NCBI GenBank assembly: GCA_900315745.1
Contig: ONAG01000030.1
Span: 7,207 to 47,390, forward strand
Length of the DNA: 40,184 bases
DNA from: an uncultured Prevotellaceae bacterium
GTDB lineage: Bacteria > Bacteroidota > Bacteroidia > Bacteroidales > Bacteroidaceae
Reading direction: 5' to 3'
Shown: positions 8,594 through 17,656 of the stretch, piece by piece
Layout of the letters: the number at the start of each line of letters is the position of its first letter
Position numbering within the stretch: position 1 is the first letter of the stretch
The notes under the pieces: model-generated
The model's input: only the letters and a program-made list of their open reading frames with translations
Databases searched by the model: none
Told to the model about the DNA's origin: nothing
Translations under genes and position numbers: made by a program

Positions 8594-11500
8594 ATGAACA
8601 AAAAAATTTACACATGCCTTGTGGCTGTCATCCTTCTTTTCGCAGCCACAACAAGCGTTCATGCCCAACGCAAAAGCGACGTGCTGACAAGAGGACTTGT
8701 TGCAATGAAAGCAAAAAGTGGCAACTTCCTTAGTTGGAGACGTCTGGGAGAAGAATACTATGACACCTACTACAACGTGTATCGCAATGGAACAAGAATT
8801 GCAACCAACCTGAAGGCAACAAACCTCAGTGATGCAAGTGGTAACGATGCTTCAAGCTACACCATACGTCCAGTGATAAGAGGAGTGGAGAAAGAAGCTT
8901 GCGCTGCAGTGACACCTTGGAGCAGTTTTATTCCAGATAAGGGATATGGCAACCAGGACTATCCCATAGGCTATCTTGAAATACCACTGCAGAAAATATA
9001 TTCATACAATGGGGTGGATGTGACAGCAAACTACACGACCAACGACGCCGAGGTGGCAGACCTCGATGGCGATGGCGAGATGGAAATCATCATCAAGCGT
9101 ATCAGCGACGATGACAATAAAGGGCTTTATGTCACAATGGAAGACCCTCACTACGACGTTTTCGAAGCCTACAAACTAAATGGAACAAGGCTGTGGTGGA
9201 TAGATGTAGGCCCCAACATGGTTAGCGGCTCAAGCACAGAGTGCAACCTCATTGCATACGACTGGGACCAAGACGGCAAGGCTGAAGTACTGCTCAGGGG
9301 AGCCGACGGAATGGTATTTCATCACAACGATGGAACAACGACCAAGATAGGATACCGTCCTGATGAAAACAACAGAGGCAGCATCGACCATAGAGCCAAC
9401 CTGACATACACCAACACCGGATATGAGTACCTGGTATATTTAAACGGAGAAACAGGCAAGCCGTATCCCATTGGCAAATATTCCCAATACCCATTCATCG
9501 AGTATCCCCTTTCACGAGAAAGCGCAAGTGCGTGGGGAGACAGCTATGGACATCGCTCGTCGAAATATTTCATGGGAGCACCCTACCTTGATGGCAAAAA
9601 GCCATTCATCTTCCTTGGCAGAGGAATATACACCCGCCACAAGATGTGCGCACTTGAGGTTGACCCCACAACCCACAAGCTAACCGAAAAATGGAGGTGG
9701 GAATGCAACAATTCTTCCAGCCCTTGGTATGGTAATGGATATCATAACTACATCATAGCTGATGTGGATGAAGACGGACGCGACGAGATAGTTTATGGCT
9801 CCATGGTCATCGATGACAATGGCAAGGGGTTGAGCACAACAGGATATGGACATGGGGATGCGCAACATGTGAGCGACTTAGACCCATACCGCAAAGGATT
9901 GGAATTCTTCGGCTGTTTGGAGGAAGGCCCATATTATGGCTTCAACTACCGCAACGCCACAACCAGCCAGGTGTATTTCAAGCACACAGGAACAGGCGAC
10001 GACGGCAGGGCTTTGGCAGCCAACTTCTCCAACAGTCATCCGGGAGCATCCGGATGTTCCACAGGGCACTCCCAAATGATAAGCTGCGTGGCAGACAAGT
10101 CTTCTTCCGAAATACCGGCAATAGCCGACTACCTGATCAACTTCCGCATCTATTGGGATGGCGACTTCCTGTCAGAATACATGGGTTCGAAAAGTGCCGA
10201 TGGTTGGGCAATGATTGAAGGTATAGGAAAAGGACGAATGTTCACATCGGATGGCAGCTACAGCATGAATTCATATACCAAAAACGTGCCTTGCTTCCAA
10301 GGCGACATCATAGGCGACTGGCGCGAAGAAATCATCTTGAAAGACAATGACAGCCATATCCGCATCTACACCACGGGATTCCCCACGGAACACTCAATAC
10401 CTACGCTTTGGCAAGACCACCAATACCGCCAAGCCATGGCTTGGCAGATGCATGCCTACAACCAACCGCCACACCTCAGCTATTATCTTGGAGAGATGGA
10501 AGGCATCACCATGGCTCCTCCACCACTCATCATGAACGAAAGGACTGAAATCAGTAATGGTGGCTCCATCTCATCTGCACTTGATGGCAAGCAGGTGATT
10601 GCCTGCGAGAACGCCAACATGACCATCAACGTCGCTGATGGCGCCTCACCATGGGTGTTCATCGACAACGCTCCCTATTGGTGCATAGGAACCGACGAAA
10701 ACGGCACGACTGGCACAAAAGTAAGAACCGATGGTTCCATCGGTGCCACCAACCTGCCCCCCATCAACTACGAATACTACACCCACACCGTGACTGGCGG
10801 CGCCTTCACTGGTCCGATGCACCTGACAAAGCAAGGCCAAGGCACGTTGGTATTGCCTAATGTGAAAGAGACCTATACAGGCAAGACAGACGTCTGGGCA
10901 GGCACACTCGAATTCAACGACACAATGCAGAGCAGCCCGGTATGGCTCAACCGCTTCGCCACCCTCAACTCCACCGGCGGCGTGTTTGGTTCATCCATTT
11001 CTGCCGAATATGCTGCCACCATACAGCCTGGCGGCCAATACACTTATGTGTCCACCATCAGCGCCAACGAGTTGAACCTTCGCTTCGGCTCACGCGTGGT
11101 GTTCGACCTCATGGGAACGAATGTGGGTGACAACGACCAGATTTTCATCGGCACATTGAGCACCGAGAGCAAGGCAGGCAACAGCGTATGGGAAAACTTC
11201 GGTCCACAATACATCAAGCCTGTATTCCAATTCAACTGTCCATACAATCCAGCTGATGGCTATTATCCAATCGGAACATTGGAAGCATTGGCAGAGGGCA
11301 GCAGCCTCAACGACATTATTATCGAAGGAGTAGATGCGTCACGCAATCCACATCTTGAAATTGAAGAAGGCAAACTGTATCTTGTCATCGGCAATGTTAG
11401 CAACATGGCAACACCAACAATCGACATCATCGACTGGGTGAACTACGACCTTCATGAGGACTATCCTTCCTCATCAGCCACAACTTATTTCCTGCCCAAA

Positions 11501-13060
11501 GTTCAAATCACCTGCCCCGCAGCCAATGTAACCCCAACATATTTCGGCACATTCACTGATAAAGACGGCAACGAGACTACACTTGGAGAATCCTTGCCGC
11601 AAACCATTTACGTACAAGACTTTGAAACCTTGACAACTGAAAATATAAGTAGCGTATGGACCACAAGATATGCCAATTTGTACGTGGAGAAATGGTGGGG
11701 TACAGACAATTACTTACAAGTAGTGCATAATGGTGGTACAGGTCCAAGATCAGCCTATACCAAATTCTATGCTAACAATAGCATCTATACAACAGACAAC
11801 TACAGCATTGAATTCGACATGGCTCTTCACTATACCGAAGGCAATTTTGGCGACAACGAGATAATTCTTTTTGGACAAGGAGCCTCATTGCCATATTCCA
11901 ACGCCATGTTCGACAACTCCAACTATGTGTTCAAACTTTATGGTGGAAAGAATTTCGGCAAAACCTACACTGTTGACGGCGACAATAACTACTTTACTAT
12001 AAACAATGAAGAATGGTATCACTATACCATAAATGTGAACAAGGCAACAGGTGCCGTGAGTTACACAATTGCTACTTTGCAAGGTACCAACTCGGGAGGT
12101 TCTGGCCATTACAAGATCAACAACACTAATGTAAACTTGAACGTCCAAGGTTTATTAATTGGGTTGGGCAGAAACAATAATAACGCAGAACACGTATCTT
12201 TCGCATATATCGACGACATCACCATCATCAGGTCTGCCAACAGTATAGACACATACGCATTTGGCAAGCCAGGCACCTTATCATTTACAGCCAGTGCTCC
12301 CGGCTACCGCAACAAGACTGTTTCTTTCAATGTGGAACTGCCATACGTGAAAGACGGCAGCGACTACGTGCCAGTATCCATCAACGACGAGAAATGCAAA
12401 CAATATGCCCTCCTTGGCGAAATCGACGGAGGCAACTCCCACCTCTGGCGCAGTGGCCTTAACAGCAGCACATGGGCATCCTTCGTGTTGCCATACAGCA
12501 TGACAGCCGCTCAAGTGAAGAGCGTATTTGGCGAAGGAACTGTAATAGGAAACCTAATGGAGGATGCCGGCGACGAAAAAACCCTGATATTCGAAACTGA
12601 ATCAGGAGACATCCGAGCCAACCAACCATTCCTCATCAAGGGTGTGACAAAAGCCTCGCCTTATCTCATCAAGGGCGTTTCTGGCATCCCTGTAGATGAG
12701 CCAAAGGTATCCACCAACTACTTCATGTTCCTCGGCAACTATGACAACAAGGAAGAACAGCCTTTCTACAAAGGCGACTATTTCCTCACTTCCGAAGGAC
12801 TTAAGCGACCAAAAGCCGATGGCATACTGATGACTCTCCAAGGATACCGCGCATTCTTCCGTGCAATAGACAAGAACAGTCAGGCACCTGCCATTATCTT
12901 CGATGACGCTACACGCATTAAAGAAATATCCAATGCTTCATCGGCACCAAGCAATGTTTATACAGTGACAGGACAAAAAATGCGAAACCAATCGAACGAC
13001 TTGAAAGGGCTGCCACGAGGAATATACATCGTTGACGGGAAAACCATAACAGTGAAATAA
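8594..13060 (+). CDS. Multimodular rhamnogalacturonan lyase, family PL11
   Basis: A 1488-residue secreted protein with a signal peptide ending near SVHAQ. Residues about 27-645 form a family PL11 catalytic domain, which cleaves the rhamnogalacturonan I backbone by beta-elimination. Signatures are RGLVAMKAKSGNFLSWRRLG, the calcium-type motif DLDGDGEMEIIIK, and ADVDEDGRDEIVYGSMVIDD followed by GHGDAQHVSDLDP. The family is usually near 600-650 residues, so over half of this protein is extra. About 650-900 holds autotransporter-type beta-strand repeat sequence (LTKQGQGTLVLPNVKETYTG). About 1005-1215 looks like a jelly-roll (LamG-like) domain. A module common in Prevotella proteins follows at about 1270-1430, and the C-terminal tail (VYTVTGQKM, GIYIVDGKTITVK) resembles a type IX secretion signal. 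It has its own promoter directly behind the SusCD operon. The catalytic call is firm; accessory domain calls are moderate. Confidence 0.9.
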   Translation: MNKKIYTCLVAVILLFAATTSVHAQRKSDVLTRGLVAMKAKSGNFLSWRRLGEEYYDTYYNVYRNGTRIATNLKATNLSDASGNDASSYTIRPVIRGVEKEACAAVTPWSSFIPDKGYGNQDYPIGYLEIPLQKIYSYNGVDVTANYTTNDAEVADLDGDGEMEIIIKRISDDDNKGLYVTMEDPHYDVFEAYKLNGTRLWWIDVGPNMVSGSSTECNLIAYDWDQDGKAEVLLRGADGMVFHHNDGTTTKIGYRPDENNRGSIDHRANLTYTNTGYEYLVYLNGETGKPYPIGKYSQYPFIEYPLSRESASAWGDSYGHRSSKYFMGAPYLDGKKPFIFLGRGIYTRHKMCALEVDPTTHKLTEKWRWECNNSSSPWYGNGYHNYIIADVDEDGRDEIVYGSMVIDDNGKGLSTTGYGHGDAQHVSDLDPYRKGLEFFGCLEEGPYYGFNYRNATTSQVYFKHTGTGDDGRALAANFSNSHPGASGCSTGHSQMISCVADKSSSEIPAIADYLINFRIYWDGDFLSEYMGSKSADGWAMIEGIGKGRMFTSDGSYSMNSYTKNVPCFQGDIIGDWREEIILKDNDSHIRIYTTGFPTEHSIPTLWQDHQYRQAMAWQMHAYNQPPHLSYYLGEMEGITMAPPPLIMNERTEISNGGSISSALDGKQVIACENANMTINVADGASPWVFIDNAPYWCIGTDENGTTGTKVRTDGSIGATNLPPINYEYYTHTVTGGAFTGPMHLTKQGQGTLVLPNVKETYTGKTDVWAGTLEFNDTMQSSPVWLNRFATLNSTGGVFGSSISAEYAATIQPGGQYTYVSTISANELNLRFGSRVVFDLMGTNVGDNDQIFIGTLSTESKAGNSVWENFGPQYIKPVFQFNCPYNPADGYYPIGTLEALAEGSSLNDIIIEGVDASRNPHLEIEEGKLYLVIGNVSNMATPTIDIIDWVNYDLHEDYPSSSATTYFLPKVQITCPAANVTPTYFGTFTDKDGNETTLGESLPQTIYVQDFETLTTENISSVWTTRYANLYVEKWWGTDNYLQVVHNGGTGPRSAYTKFYANNSIYTTDNYSIEFDMALHYTEGNFGDNEIILFGQGASLPYSNAMFDNSNYVFKLYGGKNFGKTYTVDGDNNYFTINNEEWYHYTINVNKATGAVSYTIATLQGTNSGGSGHYKINNTNVNLNVQGLLIGLGRNNNNAEHVSFAYIDDITIIRSANSIDTYAFGKPGTLSFTASAPGYRNKTVSFNVELPYVKDGSDYVPVSINDEKCKQYALLGEIDGGNSHLWRSGLNSSTWASFVLPYSMTAAQVKSVFGEGTVIGNLMEDAGDEKTLIFETESGDIRANQPFLIKGVTKASPYLIKGVSGIPVDEPKVSTNYFMFLGNYDNKEEQPFYKGDYFLTSEGLKRPKADGILMTLQGYRAFFRAIDKNSQAPAIIFDDATRIKEISNASSAPSNVYTVTGQKMRNQSNDLKGLPRGIYIVDGKTITVK

Positions 13061-13071
13061 AAACCTGAAAT

Positions 13072-13110
13072 GTCGTCCGCCATCCTTCCTGCAGGATGAT
13101 GACGGACGAC
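13072..13110 (+). other. Intercistronic hairpin after the PL11 gene
   Basis: GTCGTCCG (13072-13079) pairs with CGGACGAC (13103-13110), and inside it CATCC pairs with GGATG. There is no T tract, so it is more likely an mRNA-stabilising or processing hairpin than a terminator. The next small gene starts 17 bases later. Confidence 0.55.
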
Positions 13111-13127
13111 CATAATATAAAGAAAAG

Positions 13128-13325
13128 ATGAAAAAGAACATCTATGCCACTCCAGAAACCGAAGTTTGCCTTTTGAACATTTCCTCTGCCGTAATGCAAG
13201 AGGAGTTTGAACTTGGCAGCAATTTGGATCTTGTGAGTGGCGGCACAATCAATTCCAATTATTCAAATCTTTGGGAAGAAGACAACCCAACACCCAAGAA
13301 GAATCGTCTATGGGATGAATTATAA
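13128..13325 (+). CDS. Small 65-residue protein of unknown function
   Basis: This reading frame lies alone in the gap between two pectin-locus genes, starts with ATG preceded by AAAGAAAAG, and is followed by its own terminator. The protein begins MKKNIYATPETEVCLLN, is rich in Asn, Ser and Glu, and ends NRLWDEL. It has no signal peptide, membrane segment or recognised domain. Short proteins with an MKKxYxxPxTEV start and an acidic, Trp-containing end are frequent beside secreted-enzyme genes in Prevotella and Bacteroides, as recalled from general familiarity; their role is unknown to me. A precursor peptide is one possibility, but nothing in the sequence proves it. Confidence 0.65.
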   Translation: MKKNIYATPETEVCLLNISSAVMQEEFELGSNLDLVSGGTINSNYSNLWEEDNPTPKKNRLWDEL

Positions 13326-13357
13326 GTAGAACTTTTACTTGAAAATTATCTTACCTT

Positions 13358-13402
13358 AAGGACTTGGAGGACAATCTGTCCTTTTAGTCCTTAGGGTTTT
13401 TG
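13358..13402 (+). terminator. Terminator after the small 65-residue gene
   Basis: The nested stems AAGGACT/AGTCCTT (13358-13364 with 13386-13392) and AGGACA/TGTCCT are followed by AGGGTTTTTG. It stands only about 47 bases before the next start, with no clear promoter between. Confidence 0.75.
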
Positions 13403-13448
13403 AATAAATGCCACATACCATGTCCATGACAATCTAACAAACTACAAC

Positions 13449-16400
13449 ATGACCATCTACCCCAAAACAATAATCCTGTTAGCCCTCTGCATCACACTGC
13501 CACTCCAAGCTCAGAAAAAGCCCAAGAAAGAACTGTATGTACCCATGGACTATTCCACATGCGGATACAAGGCTTCCGAGATGACCATTCCCGACGTTCC
13601 AGAAGCAACAACAGTGACATGGCAACCAGGCGACTGCTCCAGCCTCATCCAGGCAGCCATCGACAAGGTTGCCACCCTTCCAACCAACATCAATGGCCAT
13701 AGAGGCACCATCGTCATTGGCGAAGGCACTTTCCACCTTGACCACCCCCTCCGCATCACCACTTCGGGCATAGTGATTCGCGGCATGGGCAAGGACAACA
13801 CCATACTAATGAAACATGGTGCTGACAGAGGAGCACTAATCTACATAGAGGGGGAAAAGGCATCAACCATAAAGACAACAAAAAGCGACACTCTATACAT
13901 ATCGTGCCAAGAAAAAGTGCCGGCAGGCAGCACCACCCTCACACTCACCACAACACCATCCAACCTACGCCCTAACGACCGCATACATATCACACGCCCA
14001 AGCACTCGCGAATGGATTGAGCACTTGAACATGGACGACTTTGGTGGAGGACTCGACTATACCGGATGGAAACCAACAGACATCGACATCACGTGGGATA
14101 GAACCATCACACACATCGACGGCAGCACAATACACATCGACGCACCAATCACCACCACCATTTCCGCTGACTTCGGCGGGGCTTACGTCTTGAAGCACAA
14201 TCCCACGATGGAGTTGACTGAATGTGGCGTGGAAGACCTCACACTTGCAAGTGCCACCAACGACTGGAATCCCAAGGACGAAGACCACTGCTGGGACGGC
14301 ATAACGATGGAAGAGGCACGCGACTGCTGGGTGCGCCGCGTCAATTTCTCACATTTCGCAGGCAGTGCCGTGATTTTGCAAAAGCACACCTCACGCATCA
14401 CCGTGGAGGACTGCATTTCCATTGACCCCATTTCAGAGACTGGCGGCTGGCGTCGCAACACCTTCCACACCAGAGGCCAGCAGACGTTGTTTCAGCGCTG
14501 CGTTTCACGTCAGGGCATCCATGACTTTTCTGCCGGCTATTGCGCAGCGGGTCCAAATGCCTTTGTGCAATGCGAGGGCGAACAATCTCTCAGCTTCAGT
14601 GGCAGCATCGGTTCATGGGCATGCGGCATGCTCTTCGACATTGTGAACATCGACGGGCACGACCTATGCTTTTCCAACCTCGAACAATTTCAGATGGGCA
14701 CAGGGTGGAACACCGCCAATTCCATGTTCTGGCAATGCACGGCATCCACCATATACTGCTACTCTCCCGACAGCGACAACCGAAACAGCGCACACGGCAG
14801 TTGGGGCACCCTCACCGGCAACGGCGAATGGACGAGCAGCAACGACCATGTCAGTCCACGCTCTCTCTACTACGAACAATTGGAGAAGCGCCTGCAAGCA
14901 AAAGGATGGGAGATGGAGAAAGTCCGAAGCCACTGCAATCAAATAGGACAAGTGCTCCCCCGCCCCACCAATGCCACCAGTTCGCCCACCGTGGAACAAG
15001 CCATGCAACTGGCACAAGAATCGCTCCACGAACCACGGCTTACCCTTGAGATGTGGATGGACAGCATAGCTGCAAGAAATCCCATATCAAGAGTCCCCAG
15101 AACAGACATCAGCAACAAGGCAATGAAGAGGAAGGCGATGCCCCAATCATCACCACAGTCCCCCATCACAGAGGATTATTCCATTTCCAACGGACATATA
15201 GCGCACGACGACATGCTCGTGACAGGAAACCAGTACGACATCCCATGGTGGAGCGGACGCGTGAAAGACAACTTCGTGAAACGCGACGCACGACCTGCCA
15301 TCACACGCTTTGTGCCCGGACGCGAAGGAACAGGATGGACCGACCGCATCGACTCCGTAGTGGAATACTTGCACAATGGACACTATGCACAACTCGACCA
15401 CCACTACGGTCTATGGTATGACCTTCGCCGCACCGACCATGAGCGAGTGAGACGTGCCGACGGCGACGTATGGGCGCCATTCTACGAACAGCCCTTCTCA
15501 CGCAGCGGAAAAGGCACGGCATGGGACGGGTTGTCCTGTTACGACCTCAGCCGACCCAACCTATGGTATTGGAAACGACTCAACGACTTCGCATCAAAGG
15601 CATCAAGACACAACATCCTGCTGTTCAACGAGCACTACTTCCAACACAACATCCTGGAAGCTGGAGCACACTGGGTGGATTGTCCATGGCGCCCCACCAA
15701 CAACATCAATGGCACCAACTTCCCCGAACCTGTTCCTTTCGCCGGCGACAAGCGCATATTCATGGCTGAACAATTCTATAATGAGCAAGACACCACGTTG
15801 CGGCCGCTTCACAAGCAATACATACGCATGTGCCTTGACCAAATGAAAGGACAGTCAAATGTGGTTCATCTGATAAGTGCGGAATACACAGGACCCACTC
15901 ATTTCACCCGTTTCTGGATTGAGACAATAGCTGAATGGGAAGCAGAGACAGGGACGCGTCCACTGGTAGCCCTCAGTTGCACTAAAGATGCTCAAGACAG
16001 CATCATGTCCGACCCCATACTCAGTCAATCTATAGACATCATCGACATACGCTACTGGCACTACAACACCGACGGACTATGGGCACCGGAAGCAGGACGC
16101 AACATGGCACCACGCCAATGGATGCGCAAGATGAAGACAGGAAAGACAGGCTTCGAAGAGGTTTACAGGGCTGTACGTGAATGCCATGACCTTTACCCAG
16201 ACAAGGCAATCACATATTATGCCCAGCAATATCCGGAAAACGGATGGGCGGTGCTGATGGCTGGCGGTTCGCTGCCCAACATTCCAATAAAGCCCGAAGA
16301 TGGGAAGATGCAACAGACTCTTCTCGCCGACCTATGCCAGATGCATCCCATGGACGGAACAGGATGCCTCGTGCTTGGTCATGAAAAGACTGGATATTTG

Positions 16401-16577
16401 GTCTATACTCAAGACGGTGAAGCCAACATCACCTTATCTGCAGGGAAATACAAGGTTTACGACATTGACCCCAAGACGGGAGCCATCACCCCCAAGAAGA
16501 CCATACCCCTCAAGGGAGGTACATGCAGTGTGGCAGATTTATGCCAAGGCAAGATAATATGGATCAAGAACATCTGA
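13449..16577 (+). CDS. Secreted beta-helix protein fused to an uncharacterised C-terminal (DUF6298-like) domain
   Basis: A 1042-residue protein with a signal peptide ending at LPLQAQ. Residues about 45-480 look like a pectate-lyase-superfamily beta-helix: the entry strand CSSLIQAAIDK, GTIVIGEGTFHL, GIVIRGMGKDNTIL, then coils such as WVRRVNFSHFAGSAVILQ and RITVEDCISIDP. Residues about 570-960 form a different, Trp- and His-rich domain (YDIPWWSGRV, YAQLDHHYGLWYDLRR, NILLFNEHYFQHN, VVHLISAEYTGP). It resembles the DUF6298 type and may be a glycosidase-like barrel. A beta-sandwich-like end follows (GYLVYTQDGEANITLSAGKY). Its place behind PL11 suggests action on rhamnogalacturonan fragments. I cannot name the catalytic residues; the domain number is from memory and moderate in confidence. 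Confidence 0.75.
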   Translation: MTIYPKTIILLALCITLPLQAQKKPKKELYVPMDYSTCGYKASEMTIPDVPEATTVTWQPGDCSSLIQAAIDKVATLPTNINGHRGTIVIGEGTFHLDHPLRITTSGIVIRGMGKDNTILMKHGADRGALIYIEGEKASTIKTTKSDTLYISCQEKVPAGSTTLTLTTTPSNLRPNDRIHITRPSTREWIEHLNMDDFGGGLDYTGWKPTDIDITWDRTITHIDGSTIHIDAPITTTISADFGGAYVLKHNPTMELTECGVEDLTLASATNDWNPKDEDHCWDGITMEEARDCWVRRVNFSHFAGSAVILQKHTSRITVEDCISIDPISETGGWRRNTFHTRGQQTLFQRCVSRQGIHDFSAGYCAAGPNAFVQCEGEQSLSFSGSIGSWACGMLFDIVNIDGHDLCFSNLEQFQMGTGWNTANSMFWQCTASTIYCYSPDSDNRNSAHGSWGTLTGNGEWTSSNDHVSPRSLYYEQLEKRLQAKGWEMEKVRSHCNQIGQVLPRPTNATSSPTVEQAMQLAQESLHEPRLTLEMWMDSIAARNPISRVPRTDISNKAMKRKAMPQSSPQSPITEDYSISNGHIAHDDMLVTGNQYDIPWWSGRVKDNFVKRDARPAITRFVPGREGTGWTDRIDSVVEYLHNGHYAQLDHHYGLWYDLRRTDHERVRRADGDVWAPFYEQPFSRSGKGTAWDGLSCYDLSRPNLWYWKRLNDFASKASRHNILLFNEHYFQHNILEAGAHWVDCPWRPTNNINGTNFPEPVPFAGDKRIFMAEQFYNEQDTTLRPLHKQYIRMCLDQMKGQSNVVHLISAEYTGPTHFTRFWIETIAEWEAETGTRPLVALSCTKDAQDSIMSDPILSQSIDIIDIRYWHYNTDGLWAPEAGRNMAPRQWMRKMKTGKTGFEEVYRAVRECHDLYPDKAITYYAQQYPENGWAVLMAGGSLPNIPIKPEDGKMQQTLLADLCQMHPMDGTGCLVLGHEKTGYLVYTQDGEANITLSAGKYKVYDIDPKTGAITPKKTIPLKGGTCSVADLCQGKIIWIKNI

Positions 16578-16579
16578 AA

Positions 16580-16628
16580 AAAACAAATGGCCAACGACGA
16601 CATCATTTATTATCGTTGTTGGCCATTG
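16580..16628. terminator. Shared terminator of two convergent genes
   Basis: AATGGCCAACGACGA (16586-16600) pairs with TCGTTGTTGGCCATT (16613-16627), including G-U pairs. Read on the minus strand it is followed by TTTGTTTTTTT, so it ends the NusG-like gene efficiently; on the plus strand the tail is weaker. The stop codon of the minus-strand gene lies in the loop, so one arm encodes that protein's last residues. Confidence 0.8.
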
Positions 16629-17199
16629 GTTTGCAGCACCATCGTGACACCTTCAGCATCACCCCGATGCCCGGCACCTCCTTGAGCAAGTAGTATTTAT
16701 GGCTTTGCCTCACCAGCCTGCCAGTCATTCCCTTCAATGGTCCGTGGCAAACCAACACTGGCGTGCCAACCTTCAACCGTGCCTCTTCCTGACTGACATA
16801 TTTCCTCAATTCGATTTCAGGGTTGCACATTGCCTTGAACTCAAACATCTGCTTTGCGGGTATCTCATAATACTCCCGCGTCTGCTTGTCTTTTGTGATT
16901 ACCGACATCTTGAATTGCACCTGGGTGACCATCTCCTTCATCACCATAGCCGACTCAGGTTTCTTAACAAAAATCAGGTTGCTCACCACTGGGCGCAACT
17001 TGCGTTTCGGCCTTCCATTTTCATCCTCATAAAAACGATATTGCATGGGGATGAAAAAATCCAGTCCATGCTCCTTGCAATAGTCACCCACCTTCATCTG
17101 GTTGGTTGTGAAAAGCCTTATGGCATACCAAGGAGTATTGTCCTCTAAACCCTCTCCGCCCTCATAGGAGAATGGCAACACGGTGGTTTCGTCTTGCAT
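16603..17199 (-). CDS. UpxY-type NusG paralogue (transcription antiterminator)
   Basis: A 198-residue protein with the NusG-type N-terminal domain (TPWYAIRLFTTNQMKVGDYC, residues about 22-42, then FFIPMQYRFYE) and a C-terminal KOW-like part (VGTPVLVCHGPLKGMTGRLV, about 143-163). This is the layout of the UpxY/LoaP specialised NusG proteins of Bacteroidetes, which let RNA polymerase read through pause or termination sites in long capsule or exopolysaccharide operons. No polysaccharide operon adjoins it here: it is the last gene of an apparent trpF-thioesterase-NusG group, 32 bases after the thioesterase. It is shorter on regulatory context than usual, so its target is unknown. Confidence 0.85.
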   Translation of the reverse strand: MQDETTVLPFSYEGGEGLEDNTPWYAIRLFTTNQMKVGDYCKEHGLDFFIPMQYRFYEDENGRPKRKLRPVVSNLIFVKKPESAMVMKEMVTQVQFKMSVITKDKQTREYYEIPAKQMFEFKAMCNPEIELRKYVSQEEARLKVGTPVLVCHGPLKGMTGRLVRQSHKYYLLKEVPGIGVMLKVSRWCCKPMANNDNK

Positions 17200-17231
17200 A
17201 AGAATTTATTCAATAATTGAATTCCAAGATT

Positions 17232-17651
17232 TCACTTTTCACTATTATCAGGCATCAATGGTATGTTTCTGCGATATGCCGTTCCCGTCATCACACAAAC
17301 AAGATCTCCTTTCTGGTTGGTCACCCTCACCACACACATTGGCAACTTGTGGTGATACTCCTCTTGAGCCGTGGCAGTCAGCACGTCACCCTTTCTTGCC
17401 GAACGCAGATATGTGATGTTGTTGTTGGTTCCCACTGTCATCAGCCCGCAACTGTTCACAGCGGCAGCAAAAGCCAAATCCGCCAAAGTGAAGATGGCAC
17501 CACCTTGACAGACGCCAGCACCATTGAGGTGTGTTTCCGTAACTGTCATTTGCGCACGTGCCACACCATCCACTATTTCGACAATATGCGCCCCTGCTGA
17601 AGCAGCAAATCGGTCGAAATGATTAAGGAAATCTATCAATACCTTTTCCAT
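17232..17651 (-). CDS. PaaI-type hotdog thioesterase
   Basis: A 139-residue single hotdog-fold protein, expected to hydrolyse acyl-CoA thioesters in the cytoplasm. The family signature appears as HLNGAGVCQGGAIFTLADLA, then AAVNSCGLMTVGTNNNITYL and the C-terminal strands GDVLTATAQEE and VVRVTNQKGDLVCVMTGTAY. The usual HGG of PaaI-type enzymes is QGG here, so the catalytic detail may differ. The ATG at 17651 is chosen over an in-frame TTG at 17660, since the TTG overlaps the trpF stop and would add only three residues. The gene begins 5 bases after the trpF stop, so the two are translationally close. Its substrate cannot be inferred from tryptophan synthesis. Confidence 0.85.
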   Translation of the reverse strand: MEKVLIDFLNHFDRFAASAGAHIVEIVDGVARAQMTVTETHLNGAGVCQGGAIFTLADLAFAAAVNSCGLMTVGTNNNITYLRSARKGDVLTATAQEEYHHKLPMCVVRVTNQKGDLVCVMTGTAYRRNIPLMPDNSEK

Positions 17652-17656
17652 GAATA

